From Trogon surrucura (taxonomy: Eukaryota > Chordata > Aves > Trogoniformes > Trogonidae): a stretch of DNA of 64,000 nucleotides. The position numbers were made by a program, and so were the translations under genes. This document shows positions 1 through 64,000 of the stretch, piece by piece; position 1 is the first letter of the stretch; each line of letters opens with the position of its first letter. The notes beneath the pieces are model-generated. The model was given only the letters and a program-made list of their open reading frames with translations. It was not told the origin of the DNA and ran no database searches. The stretch covers positions 33,691,099 to 33,755,098 of the forward strand of contig CM036658.1 in NCBI GenBank assembly GCA_020746105.1, in the 5' to 3' direction.

Positions 1-3000
1 ACCACAGAACATGGCAATGTTACTGGCTGATTTTCCAGCATTTCTGACATGTTCTTTCCTTTCCTGCCCCATTATTTCCAATTGTCTCCCATGGCCAGAC
101 TGGCCAAAACCAGTATGAGATTCAATAGCAGCAATACACAGTGCACTAAGCAAAATGCTGTTCCTGTATACTCAGAATTTGAGTCATCTACTCAACAGAT
201 TTAGAAATAATCTTGTGAATTGTGTAACTAAGGTTCCTCAATTTAGTAAGATATGGGCGCAGTTTTTCTATTGAAGAGCAGAGTGGGTGCTCACCTTCTG
301 AAAAGGTTTTGCTACCTAAGTACTCTCTTCTTTTGCATGTATTAAATGAAAGTTGTTTCTACACCTTCCCTCATGAAGTTTGGTTGTGCTACATCCTGTT
401 CTCTTTTTGTGTGTTATGTTCTCAGCATGACTGGATATCTTCTACTCTAATTCTTTCTTGCTGAGGTTTTAATTACCTTGTCAAAAGTGTAAAAGCTTCA
501 CACCGTTCCTACAGGTGTTTCAACAAGCTCACCCTCTTTCTCAGAGCCTTCATTGATCTATCAGACACTGAACTGAGGATTTTGACAGGAGACCTATCCC
601 AATTGTTGAGTGCCTTCAGTTTCAATACTAAACAACAATGCATTATGTTGAGTCCTTAAGTTTAAGCATCTCCTGCGATAAGGTGTTGCAATGAAAATTC
701 AACCACAGGGACATAAAAGTTAATGCACAACATTATGCTTCTTGATGCTGAGAGCTATGGCATAAATATCTTCTTCTGTCTTTTTGCTCCGGGTTGGCAC
801 TGTTGGTCACAGTTTGCCTGTCACAAGATGGCCTGGGCTAATTTCACCTTCAGGCCACACTAATTGTGCTTGTAATATTCCCAAAAAACTTCCTGGAACT
901 CTTTACAGAGCCCTTTATTCAGCACTCAGTGCAGGACTATGGCTGCTGCTTGTGTAAATTGTTTTTCTTTGAGGAAGGTATGATTCCTGTGTCTCTTTGT
1001 CTTTAGCCTTTATACACACTGCTTGTTTCGTGGGGCTTAGATTATCCCAACTTTATATTATGGGAAGATTACTTAGCTTTTATTTTGGTGCATCAGATTT
1101 TAATCAAGGCCCTTGAAAATATTTTCACAAGTCACTATTGTCACTCATCAGCAGGAAAATAGATAAGGAAGAAGTTACTCTTGAAGGGTCTGACACAGCC
1201 ATTAGATGTTAGCAACAACATCCTGTCTTGCCTGGGATATCTCAGTCACTTCCTGTCTCATGTAATCTGACAGGCAAATTGCTGATAACTTTGCAGATCA
1301 GTTGCACAGAAACAATGGGCTTAAGATGCTGAATGCAAATCAAGAAATCCTGCTGCTAATATTGATTTTTTTTTTTCCTTTCGAAGTCTAGGATCCAGTC
1401 TAAACAACTACACTGCTGAACTTCAATACATCTTCTCACTCTCCCACTGATGGGACTGCACTTTCTGCCTAACTTTAGCCCCTCCCTAGTGTTTTAAAGA
1501 CTGGAAGGAAGCGTGAAATCACTTACCTAGATCTTAATGCTATGTTAATGCTACCTTACCACAGATATAAATAGGGATATTTGATTTATGTAGCTGCGTA
1601 ATATCACAAACTAAATAATTTTACTTCAAATAAAACAAAGAATTCTGTAACTGTAATTAGACAGTAATTGGATGTAGTATATAGCAAGAAAGAAATACGC
1701 AGCCTAGTGCAGGGCTAAATTGGCAGGCATCATTTAGTTGCCACAGGCTTACATTATTCGACTCTCAAGTTCTTCTAAGGTATAGAAAGTTCTCCAAGAA
1801 GACACAAAGAAGATTAAGTATGGGAGTAGCTCATTAACAACTCATTAGAGATGCATAGTAGCCATATGCTACCCACATCAAGGTTTGTTGTGGGAAGAGG
1901 GGTCATCCATTTGTTGGTTTTCTGCACACTTCTCTAGGCAAAAAGATTGTGTTTTCCTACGGACTTTCTTTGCCTACAAATATAAAGCTTACAACTGACA
2001 GTGCATTTTAAGACAAACTTTGATTTCTCACTCAGATTAATCTATGGGTATTTTGTGGATTTAGACAAGTTTCATTTTGTCTGGGTTTCCCTCTTCGTAG
2101 TACTACCACAGGAGTTTTGAGATGGATGCTGCACATGACCAAAACCCATTGTAATGCCTCTTCTGCAACCGTAAAGTGTATTTTAATTACATGGTGGTAA
2201 AAGTAGTCTAGGAAAAGCAGTTACTGATGCATTGTATGCTTACTGACTGCCTTGTCCAGGCTAATTTTGGGGGAATATTCTACAATTCAGGTTGGCCATG
2301 CATCCCTAAGGAAGATAACCTACAGCAAGTTCGTAACATCCTCAAAATTTTGATTCATGCATAATTTTCATTTATGCATAATTATCTTTAGATTGATTAT
2401 TGGTGTAGAAGGATCACAAAGTACAAGTGAAAGTTGAACTGGTTTTGTTGTTCTGAATTAAAATAACTTCTCAGCAAACCCGACTCCCAAGAGTGGAAGA
2501 GTTGCTGTTTGAGAAATGCTGTGCTGGACAAATCTGTCACTCGGAGACCATTAGAAAAGCAGTTAATACGCTTTTCTAATGTATCTGAGATTCGTTATAA
2601 CCTCAATGAAACACTCAGGTTGTTATTGAGAGGGTTTTTTTGTATACAAAGAAATATAAAGAAATTAGAAGCAGAGCAGATTATTTCCAAATTTCACAAT
2701 TTCCAAGTTCTAGCTATTTTTCCTGAGGCAAAAGATAAGTTAATAATGCCTATAGATGTTTCTACATTTCTGTGACACAGACACCTCTGAGTGTTCTTCT
2801 GCCACCAATGTTTTGATTTTTCAAATATTTCATCATAACACAGATGACAGTTAAGGAATAGCTTAGGTTCAAATACATTTTCTGTTTCCTAACTATTGTG
2901 CCATCTACAGTGACATTTCTTTGCCAAAATTTTCAGATTAAAGTAGGGATGATTCAATTTAAAAAATATCTTGATTTGTATTTTCTTCATATTTGTAAAT

Positions 3001-5647
3001 ATTCGAATCCTAGACAGCGCTTTAAAAAAAATTGAAATCACTCTAACACCCAGCAAATCATATCAAATACATATGTTTTTGTGGTTTGACAAGCAGTGTC
3101 CCAAAACCACTACATAAAAAATGCAATTTCACACACACACCATCAGATATGTACAGTAATTCCCTAATTTTGGGGTATTTATAAAATAGAATAATTGACC
3201 TGTCTAGTTGTGTGAGTCTTTTCCTCCAAATTTTTAAGAACCTTTAGAATGTGAACACTTATCCCCAAAATACTGTCTTTTGCTTTTATAGAGAAGTTTC
3301 CGTCATCTTTAAGCATAGCTTTGATTGCTAATTTTTGTTTAGGTCCTATTGACTAACATATATTCTGTTCCTGCTGGAAAGAAGCAGGTAATAGACACAA
3401 GATCTAGTCACTTAGCTACTGTATTTTTGTGGTGCAATAACAAATGTTCAGTACTAACCAGGATTCAGCTTTTAATTGCTGAGGCAAGTGGTCTCTTATT
3501 GTGAATCAGCTTCTGGATAGCAACATTACTGACAGTCTTGAAGATTTTTGTGGGAATATTGTAAACTACCTGAAGACAAACAGGGCTGCCAGGATTGCAA
3601 TTAACAAATAAAAAAAAAAGGCAAGGTTATCTTTTATCTCCTTAGAAATACCAGTCTTACGTCTTTACTACAATTTATGACAACATATGCATGTCATCAC
3701 AGAGTCTCTTTCTCTTCTGATTGCCCATAAATATAGAAATAACAGGGTTACACCTAACTGAATTTTTAGTGAAAAAGCAGAGCTCATGCTGGTTTTATAG
3801 CCAAAAAAAAAGCACTCTGTATGCCAGAAATGAATGCAGAATGTTATGAATCTGAAAGCCAACTCATTCTGCTGGCTTTCTGTCCCCAGAGTCTAAAAAT
3901 ACAATACTTTGAGGTGCTTTCTAATTGAGGTAGCAACAAGGATTGATGAAGAAAGTATTTACTACGAAAGGTCTGGTTATTAGATTCTGTCTGCTCCTCT
4001 TATTTCCCACTACAAAGGGTTGATGCAAATAAAGATTGTCAGCTAGGGTAAGAAGATCTGGAAAAAGATTCCCCAGTTGCTGAAATAGCTTGAGAAGAGC
4101 TGTTCAGTTTGTAGATTCTAGTCAATATATGGCTTTCCTTTCTCATAGGACACGTGTATGGAATTTTTTGTTTTCATAGATAAAATAGTTTGAAATATAG
4201 CCATGGAAATATAGTCATATTTCCCATCTAATGATTATAGCACTTTTAGACTGATTTTGCCCCAAAATATAGCAAAGCTAATGGTGAGATAAGGATAATA
4301 CAGTCAGTGGGATATAGTTTTCTTCCTCTACCTATCAAAGAAATTATCATTAATTGTTGTGTTAGCTATAAATTGCTACCAAGTTTTCTGCAGCTGTGAC
4401 AGTAAGGCCAGGACCCCTGTGGATGAGCTCAGGGAGCCTGGCAAAGAAAGAAACATTAAGCTCATTGCACAGTTCTTTTTCTTCTGATTTTAGGATGTAT
4501 TCTAGGATCAGAAAGGAAAAGATGTCTGTTCCTCTATGTGGAGTTATGAAAATGACATCACTTTCATTATTTTTATAATGTTCGAAGGGGCTGCTGTTAC
4601 TCTTTTTTTTCTTTACTCTTCTGTTGTGACTCTCTGCTTTCCTCCTCTTAACTACTGCCTTCAGCCAGCATAGCCCTTAAAATAATGACGCAGCTTGTAT
4701 GTAACAGCATGGAACAATCAAAAGCAATGACTACCCAGCAGTCTTCTCGCATGATACTCCACGATTCAGCAATGTTAGGATGCTGCTCCATAAACTGAGT
4801 GACGCCAAGCCCTTGTGGTTTGAAAATTGGGGCAGATTGTAGTGACATCAAAGCTTCTATCAGAGTTCATATTGCATCAACTCTGACCCACTTTTATGGT
4901 ACTAAGCCCCAACACACCTCTGTAGGAATATTATCCCACTTACACAAGTAAGCAGGAGGGAAAATCGAAGAGAGGCAGAGAGGTGTTATCTTATCAAAGG
5001 TCACAGTAACTTTGTGGCAAAGCTCAGTTTGGGCTCGTACCCCTAAGCTAAAGCCCACAGATAGCAGCTCTTTTCTCTGTAGAACTGTCTTTCTGATTAG
5101 CAGAAACTGTCGGCAGGCTTTATCACTCACCATGCTCTTGCTATGAGATGTACAACATGCTCTGACGTCTGTTTCAACCAAGGTGTATCCTGCAGGGAAA
5201 TTGTATAGAGGCATTCAATATATAAGACTCAAATTCAGTTATCTATAATTCTAAATATTTTGAAAAAATTCTATTTCTTTTCTTCATCTTGACTTCATTT
5301 GTCAGGACGTGAGACAGTGACATAAGGGCACTTGAGAGTACAGGCAGAAATGCTGCAAACAACTTGAGTGGTAATATTTCCTTTGTAGCAAAATTCATCA
5401 CAAGAGAATGCTTTTCTTCTGTGCAATATTTACTGAAACGCTTTCATTAGAAGGTGAAGAGGGTCAGCCAATTTTTCAGTTGTTTCTGCTTCAACAATTG
5501 CTGTTGCTTATTTTGGAAATTAAGCAGATAAACAGAAAACAGTTATTAATCTGATTTATTTTAAATAGAGAAGAGAGGCAGAAAATTAAGATGCAAGAAG
5601 TGTTCCTTCAAGCTGCAGTTAGTCTTTTCATTGCCATCTGGAAAGAA
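1..5647. other. Intergenic AT-rich DNA upstream of SUSD1
   Basis: No exon, RNA gene or clear repeat was recognised. The few open frames are short (88 residues at 2509-2775 and 106 residues on the minus strand at 4894-5214). They show no known motif, splice context or codon bias, and fit chance in AT-rich DNA. The stretch is probably the spacer between SUSD1 and the next gene upstream. From human gene order that gene may be PTBP3, but nothing of it is visible here. Confidence 0.6.
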
Positions 5648-6588
5648 GTGCTTGATAGCATTGGTGCCCCTCAGGGGCCCATACTGGGACTGATGCTGTT
5701 TAATACCTTAATGACAACGACAGTGCACCATCAGCAAGTTTGCAGATGACACCAAGTTCAGTGGTGCAGTTGATACTCTCGCAGGATGAGATGCCATCCA
5801 GAGGGTCCTAGACAAGCTGGAGAAGTGGGCCCATGTGAACGAGGGCCAAGTGCAACGTCCTGCACCTGCAATAGTGCAGCCCCCAGTACCAAACGGGCTG
5901 GGGCATGAAGGCATTAAGAGAAGCCCTGTGGAGAAGACTTAGGGGTGCTGGTGGATCAAAAGCTGGACAAGAGCCAGCAATGTATGCTCATAGCCCAAAA
6001 AGCCAACCATGATGCATCTGGGATGCATCAAAAGAAGCATGGCCAGCAGGTCAAGGGAAGTGATTATACCCTTCTACTCAGCTATGGTGAGACCCTGCCT
6101 GCAGTGCTGTGTCCTCTTCTGGGGTCCTTAGCACAAGAAGGAAGTGGACCTCTTGGGGTGGGTCCAGAGGAAGGCCATGAAGATAATCAGAGAGCTGGAG
6201 CTCCTCCCCTAAAGTAGGCTGAGCGAGCTGGGGTTGTTCACCTGGAGAAGAGAAGGCTCCAGGGAGACCTTGTAGTGGTCTTTCAATATTTAAAAAAGGC
6301 CTATAACAAAGATGGGGACAATCCTTTTAGCAGGGCCTGTGGCGAAAGGAAAACCGACAATGTTTTTAGACTAGAAAAGGGTTGATTTAGACTAGACATA
6401 AGGAAGAAATTTTTTATAGTGAGGGTGATGAAACACTGAAAGAGGTTGCAAGACATTCAAGGAAAGGCTGGACAGGGCTCTGATCAACCTGATCTAGTTG
6501 AAGATGTTCCTGCTCACTGCACAGGAGTATGGACTAGATGAACCTTACACGTCCCTTCCATCTCAAAACATTCTATACATCTATGATA
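5648..6588 (+). mobile_element. CR1 LINE fragment, old, 5'-truncated
   Basis: The + strand reads as the reverse-transcriptase end of a CR1 element. It starts near a degraded '[10 protein letters not shown]'-like stretch, passes a segment encoding SKFADDTK-like residues around 5735-5757, and continues through the conserved C-terminal region (frame near 6200-6300 resembling 'LFTWRREGSR'). It ends in the typical CR1 3' tail just before 6588 (ATTCTATACATCTATGA). The reading frame is interrupted many times by small indels and stops, so this is a dead and fairly old copy. The left edge is approximate. Confidence 0.85.
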
Positions 6589-8984
6589 GCAAACTATTTG
6601 AGAATGCAACTGCATTATGAATAGCTGAGTGTTCTGTTAACAAGGATGGATTACATTTATTCACTCTGTCTGAAGATGTTTGCTGTGTTTTTAAAAATCT
6701 GTCTGCTGAAGGAGCCATTAGTATAAAAAATTTTGCATTTATATGTCAGAATAAGTAGTGTAATCTATGTCAAACATCCTTACAAAAAGAATGTGATTTA
6801 GATGACAGTGACATTTGGTGCCTGCAAAGGAGACAGAACAAATGCAGATGGCTGAGGAGTGGTTTAATCCTTCTTGCCTTTCTGATTTTCAATTATCTCC
6901 ATTTAGACAGCTGCAGGGAAAAATTGCATAGGAAACTTCCAAGTGTCTCTGGATGAATTCAATTACTTTCACCATCTCACTGCTTTCTTATCACAAAGGG
7001 TAGAATTGGAAACAAATACTGGTACAGATGCCTTCTGGGTAGCAAGATTTAATGCTACTGGGGACAAAGTAAACATTGTAATTACAAACTAGGTCCTTTA
7101 ACTTGGCAATGAGAAGATTGAAAACGTTATCCACTGTAGAAAAGAAAATCTATGTAGATATTATCCTGTATTTTTATTCGACACAGTTTTATATGAAATA
7201 AGCTAAATATGCCTAAGTAGTAAGGATCAGCATGTTGGGACACTGATCTGTCTAATCCTCCCTAATCTTTAGTTGTCCTTCTAAATAAATTAATCCAGGA
7301 CTCATGACAGGTGACCTCAGAGCAAAAATGATCTGTGACTCATTTCAATGGCTGATTCAAACTTGGGTCCTGCTCATGAAGGCTTTTGGGAGTCTGCTGT
7401 GAACTGAAGAAAGATTTAACAATTTAACTGAAAGCTAAAGTGAACTTTAGACTATCATCTTCAGATTACAAAGAGAGCGAAGTACTGGAACAGATTGCTT
7501 GGGAATGCTGTGAATTCAACATCACTGTCACTATAAAGTGCAGGTCAGACAAGTATATCAGGAATCGTTTATGTAGAGTCGATCTTCTTGTAAAGTAAAA
7601 AACATAACAGATGACTTCTCAACATCCTTTTGATACTTATTTTGTTTGACTGTGCTTTGAATTTAGATACCCAAATATATGTGTAATTTGAAGCAGTCTT
7701 TGCATGTAGTTTAACTATTCAGTACTGAAGTATAGCTTAAACAGCAACTAATCAACTGTCTAAGACATAATAGACTGGAACAAAACAAGGAGGTTTGTAC
7801 CAGCCTACATCCTGTATTGTTTTCAGTTGACATGCTTCCTTGTTACTTTCTTTAAAGAATATTTATATTATATTTTTTAAAACTTGTTCTCTTTATAAAT
7901 ACAGTGATATATTTCTTCAGGCTTGTTGCCAAAAATATTTTCCTATTTGCTGTGCGAGGTGTTCGCAATTATCAACAGTTGCTCCAAATACTTTCAAGAA
8001 AGCAACAGTAGAAGTTGCAGTGACCAGTGCGTCTGCAACTTGGTGGGCTGTAAGGGAGAGAAAAAATGTAATTTCCAAATATTTTTCAGTATGTTGTGCA
8101 GAACAATTCCTCTCTGAGTCATTTCTTACAGTGATAAGCTACTTACCATCATTGAGAATGCGCATCTCCAATTTCAGTAATTTAATACAGAAATATGCAG
8201 TACTGACATCTGTAGCGTGTTACTCCAAATGCAGGGTCTCTTGTGATGTAATTGGCCACTGCTGTACAATCAGGTCATTCTGTGTCCTGATCATGATGAA
8301 TAAGGATAGTAGATGCTGGTTCAAAATGTATACACACTTAAGTAGGCAAACAAGTAATTAAAAACCACTGGGACAGACCAACCTCCATAAATAAAAATAA
8401 ATCAATAAAGCTGATAGCTATATGAAACTGGGTTTTGTTTCCACTGAAATAAGACACAGATTGTTTAATCTTTGTTACTATAACACAGCAGACACAGTGG
8501 TAAAAGATGAGGTTGTACTACTTAAATGCAGTCATAGAGGACTTGACTGGGTCAGCATTAAAGGGCTTTAGCTAAAGTAAAGCCAACATAGCACATGAGC
8601 AAAACTTCAGAAGCTTGTTAGAGCATATGAAAGATGCCTATGTCCACCTTTGCGTTGAGCTTCCCCCATTCATCTCCTTGGCACTCCTCTATTGTAGTTG
8701 TGATAACTGGGCAACTGCATTTGCAGATAAATATAAGCTTCTGCAACTTTTAGAAAATTCAAGCTCATAGACCTGAATGAGGACCATGAGCTTTAGGAGG
8801 ATTACCATTCCTCTACAGCAGAAAACTCTTCAGGCAGCGCTGCTGGTACCGATTAAAAGCAAAATTCTGGGATTCACTTGTTATATGGGGAAGGCCTACA
8901 ACAAGAAGTATTACTTAATCTCAAGTACCAAGGGCTGGTACAGTTACACAATTCTCATGTATTTGCCAAGTGATGTGTCAACTT
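6589..8984. other. Intergenic AT-rich DNA between CR1 and promoter island
   Basis: Nothing is recognised with confidence. The longest frame, 173 codons at 7840-8361, is Cys- and Ser-rich and hydrophobic. It has no domain, and its composition follows the AT-rich background, so I treat it as a chance frame. No tRNA- or snRNA-like fold was seen by eye. Confidence 0.55.
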
Positions 8985-9278
8985 CAGGCAAGCTTGTAGG
9001 CGGGCCTGGCAGAGCTGTTCAGCAGCGCTGCGGGACTCGGACCCTCTCCCGGTGCAGGGCTGTGGCACTGCCCAGCGGGGCATGCCAGCAGCCACTTTCC
9101 TCACGATATGAACCAGGTGCTGCTCAATCCCTTCCAACCCAATGCATGCTATGATCCTGCCGGGGGCAGGTGGGGAGCAGCACAGATTCTGTGTACAAAT
9201 AGCTATAACTTTCCAGTCGCCTTGCCCCCTTTCCCGGGGATCATAAACAACATTTCCCTTCCCTTCTTCTTCCCCGCA

Positions 9279-9306
9279 CCCCCCCCCCCCCCCCCCCCCC
9301 CCCCCC
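9279..9306. repeat. Poly-C homopolymer, 28 bases
   Basis: There is an uninterrupted run of 28 C, preceded by a pyrimidine-rich stretch (about 9250-9278). It lies about 400 bases upstream of the SUSD1 start codon inside the CpG island. The complementary G run could form a G-quadruplex and the C strand an i-motif. Length is likely polymorphic and also error-prone in sequencing. Confidence 0.9.
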
Positions 9307-9706
9307 GCTGGTCCTTCCCCCAGCTGGGGTGAGGACCGGCTGCTGCAGGCGGCGGTAGCTCTTATCGACTCTGCCACTCGCTCTAGGGAAGGAAGGGGGT
9401 TGTACCAGGGAAGAGAGAGAGAACAGAAAAAAAAGAAAAAAGGAAGAAAATAGAGGGCTTAGCGGGCACTTCGGCTGAGGGAGGAAAGGGGCCTCGCCAA
9501 CACGACAGCCGGTGGGCCCCGAGAGCGCGGCGGCGATAACGGCCGCTCGCGGTGCCGCCGCCCGCCGCGGCGCAGGCGCTAGTGGCAGCGCGACGCCCTC
9601 GGGCCGGGGGCCGTGGCCTTTCGCCCTCCCCTCGGGCGCCGGGGAGGATGCGGAGGTACCGGGACCGCGCAACACCCGGCGGCGCGGAGGCGGCGGCGGC
9701 GGGGAC

Positions 9707-62062
<52,356 letters not shown>

Positions 62063-63012
62063 TGTGTTATCCCCTGAAGTCAGCGTAGAGAAAATGCACT
62101 CTTCTTACCAAAGCCAGCATCTATCGGATGTGGACGTATCTGCACAGCACATGTGTACTATTACATGGGCAGTCAAAATGTATTTGTTGCTGGAAGTGAG
62201 ATGTTTGTTGTCTCCTCTCATTTCCAGATGATGAGGTACGTAAAGGAGAACCATTCCTCAGAAACAGGTTTGTGTCAGAGACCGTAGCATGTCCTGTGTC
62301 TTGGCCACAGGCTTTCAACTATTCGAGCCGTGTGAATGCCTCGTAATGAGTGTCTTACTGTATTTTATTATATGAATAATCCCCTGATCCAGTTGTGACT
62401 GTCTGAGGATCAACTGCTACTTTAGATACATTAGGACACGTGAACTGGCCCATTATGAGAGAAATAACAGATCGACACATCAGATAAAGTGTAAAGGTAG
62501 AAGACTTCTATTGGTCACTAACTGATAATGGTATTTCAGTAACAAGTACAGAGTTGTTAGCCATGAAATTGCAACATGTCAGCAACAGATGTGTTCCAGA
62601 GATATTGCAAACATGGCTTACAGCAATTAGCAATAATTGCAAATAATATAGCAATCTATAAAACTGCAGTTTGCAAAAAAGCTGAGTAGTTCTTATGGCA
62701 TGTGAAACTAACTTAAATAAGGAATTACTGTGTTAAGTGCAGTTTTGTTAGTCTCTGTTATATAATTACAGCTGAGTAAAGCCATTTAATCATTGTCTAG
62801 TTAATAAGCTGGTGTTTAACATGTGGTTAGAGTCACTTAGTAGAGTGCAATTAACCAATTTCCTATGGCATGCTCCCATTTAATATTTTTTCCTTCTGTA
62901 AGAAAGAATCAAGTGCCTTTGATTACTTGTGCTCCTGTTAAGAAATCGCTTTGAGATATGTTAGCAGAATCATTCTGTTAACCACTGAAATAAAAACACA
63001 AGAGTTTTGATT
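62063..63012 (+). other. SUSD1: Likely SUSD1 3' untranslated region
   Basis: AT-rich, repeat-free sequence running from the candidate stop to the poly(A) signal. The end is placed about 15-20 bases after AATAAA. It depends on exon 16 being right. Confidence 0.5.
62989..62994 (+). terminator. SUSD1: Poly(A) signal AATAAA
   Basis: A canonical AATAAA about 930 bases after the candidate stop codon, followed within 40 bases by a T/G-rich stretch (GAGTTTTGATTTTCACTCAG). This fits a cleavage site near 63010. Confidence 0.55.
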
Positions 63013-63347
63013 TTCACTCAGTTTTGTAATTCCTCCCAAGTTATGATTTGTGTTTTACCACATTGAATATATGATATCCATTTTTTGAATTCTAAATGTT
63101 TCTGATTCCTGCAGCTTTATAATTTTAGACTGTCAAGTTGTGTAATTCGTTTTTTGGTATTTAAAGAGAGTATTTTAAAGTAACAGCAGACTTCATAGTT
63201 GGTAGTAGACTGGAATTACAATCAAAATTACGTGAGAGTGCTTTTAACTGCTATGTGTAACTGGGGATACTTTTTTTTCAGATCTGGGCAGATCTCATTT
63301 CTGTTATCCAGCATTTCTGTTGCTTACTAAACCTACCTTTAAGTTAG
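63013..63347. other. Intergenic DNA downstream of SUSD1
   Basis: AT-rich sequence between the presumed polyadenylation site and the LTR. Nothing recognised. Confidence 0.6.
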
Positions 63348-64000
63348 TGTCCTGGGTTTAGCTAAAAACCCAGTCCTGTTTAGTGATTTTTACTTTCCAG
63401 TTTAGTGTCTTCTAAAAGGCTGCACGTTCTGCAGTCAGCAGCATGTTTTTGCAGACAGTGTGTGCTACTGGCAGTGATAACACCTGATGTTTACAGTCAC
63501 TGCCTGGGACTGGTATGTAGAAAGGCTCTTGCTGATACTCATTCCTGTAGTGACCAAGGCCACTGCTGGCTCTTGTGTGCCACTCTGGGGGTGCCGGGTA
63601 GTAAGGGGGGGGCACAAGGAAGTAAAAGGTTGCACCTCCAGCGGGGTAATAGACAGGACAGGTGACCAATGAGAGTATTCCATCCCATATGCAACATATC
63701 TAGTATAAATTGAGTGATCGCGGGATTTTGTGGCTTTTCGCCTTGTTTCGCCCTTTTCTGCGATGGCCGGTGTCCAGAGAGGACTCCATCTGACCTCCTG
63801 CTTTTGATCTGGATCCTGAGTTCCCGAATCCAGCTCCCTGTATCCAGCTCCCGCCGCCGCTGAGCCTGGGGCTTCCCCAGTGCCTCCTGCTCTGCAGCAC
63901 CAGTGGGGATTGCTGTCGGGGGAGGGAGTTGGGTTTGATATTGGGCTACTATCTATAGTTGTATATAGTTCTTTACTTTTATCTTTTCACCATTATTTCC
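63348..64000 (+). mobile_element. Avian ERV-L-like long terminal repeat, cut by window edge
   Basis: The start TGTCCTGGGTTTAGC and the following GC-richer block resemble the avian ERV-L class LTRs that begin TGTCCTGG. It includes a TATA-like motif (GTATAAATTGAG near 63703) about 350 bases in, as expected of an LTR promoter. The + orientation follows from the TG start. At least 650 bases are present and the end is outside the window, so I cannot tell whether it is a solo LTR or part of a longer fossil element. Family assignment is from memory of the consensus start. Confidence 0.6.

Noticed and set aside
7840-8361. 173-codon open frame upstream of the gene
   Set aside because: No domain, no homologue I recognise, no promoter or splice context; composition follows AT-rich background.

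Overview
The window is vertebrate nuclear DNA and almost certainly from a bird. It has an AT-rich, intron-rich background, nine pieces of CR1 LINE (the dominant avian retroposon), and at the right edge the start of an avian-type ERV long terminal repeat. It contains one host gene on the + strand, read here as SUSD1 (sushi domain-containing protein 1). The coding span runs from about 9707 to 62062. It is assembled from 16 exons whose splice sites and phases all agree. The call rests on motif order and on similarity to the human protein as I remember it; no database search was run.

Layout. 1-8980 is AT-rich intergenic DNA with one old CR1 piece. About 8985-10090 is a CpG-rich promoter island with a 28-base poly-C run. 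It holds exon 1 (signal peptide). Exons 2-4 (12115-14431) encode three EGF-like modules, the last two of calcium-binding type. Exons 5-7 (18294-23285) encode three sushi (CCP) modules, one exon each. Exons 8-11 (31927-38791) encode two repeats of a fibronectin-III-like unit, each split over two exons. Exons 12-14 (50552-56319) encode the membrane-proximal ectodomain. Exon 15 (59064-59157) encodes the transmembrane helix. The best candidate last exon starts at 61924 and gives a 46-residue tail, a stop at 62060-62062 and a poly(A) signal at 62989. The modelled protein is 747 residues: signal peptide, EGF x3, sushi x3, FN3-like x2, a further ectodomain, a membrane helix and a short cytoplasmic tail. 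It would be a type I, heavily N-glycosylated membrane protein.

Repeats. CR1 pieces lie at 5648-6588, 10143-10730, 14691-17370 (long, young-looking, reverse transcriptase nearly open), 23640-24057, 32522-34438 and 34441-35511 (head to head), 43245-43421 (interrupted by 43422-45735), and 51217-51357. An ERV-L-like LTR begins near 63348 and runs off the window. About 45740-48480 is a sharply GC-rich block in an otherwise AT-rich intron and I cannot identify it.

I found no RNA gene, CRISPR array, operon or new molecular system. The points most worth a second look are the apparent change in domain number (three sushi plus two FN3-like units, against two plus three in human SUSD1 as I recall it), the uncertain C-terminus, the GC-rich block, and the arrangement of the CR1 copies.
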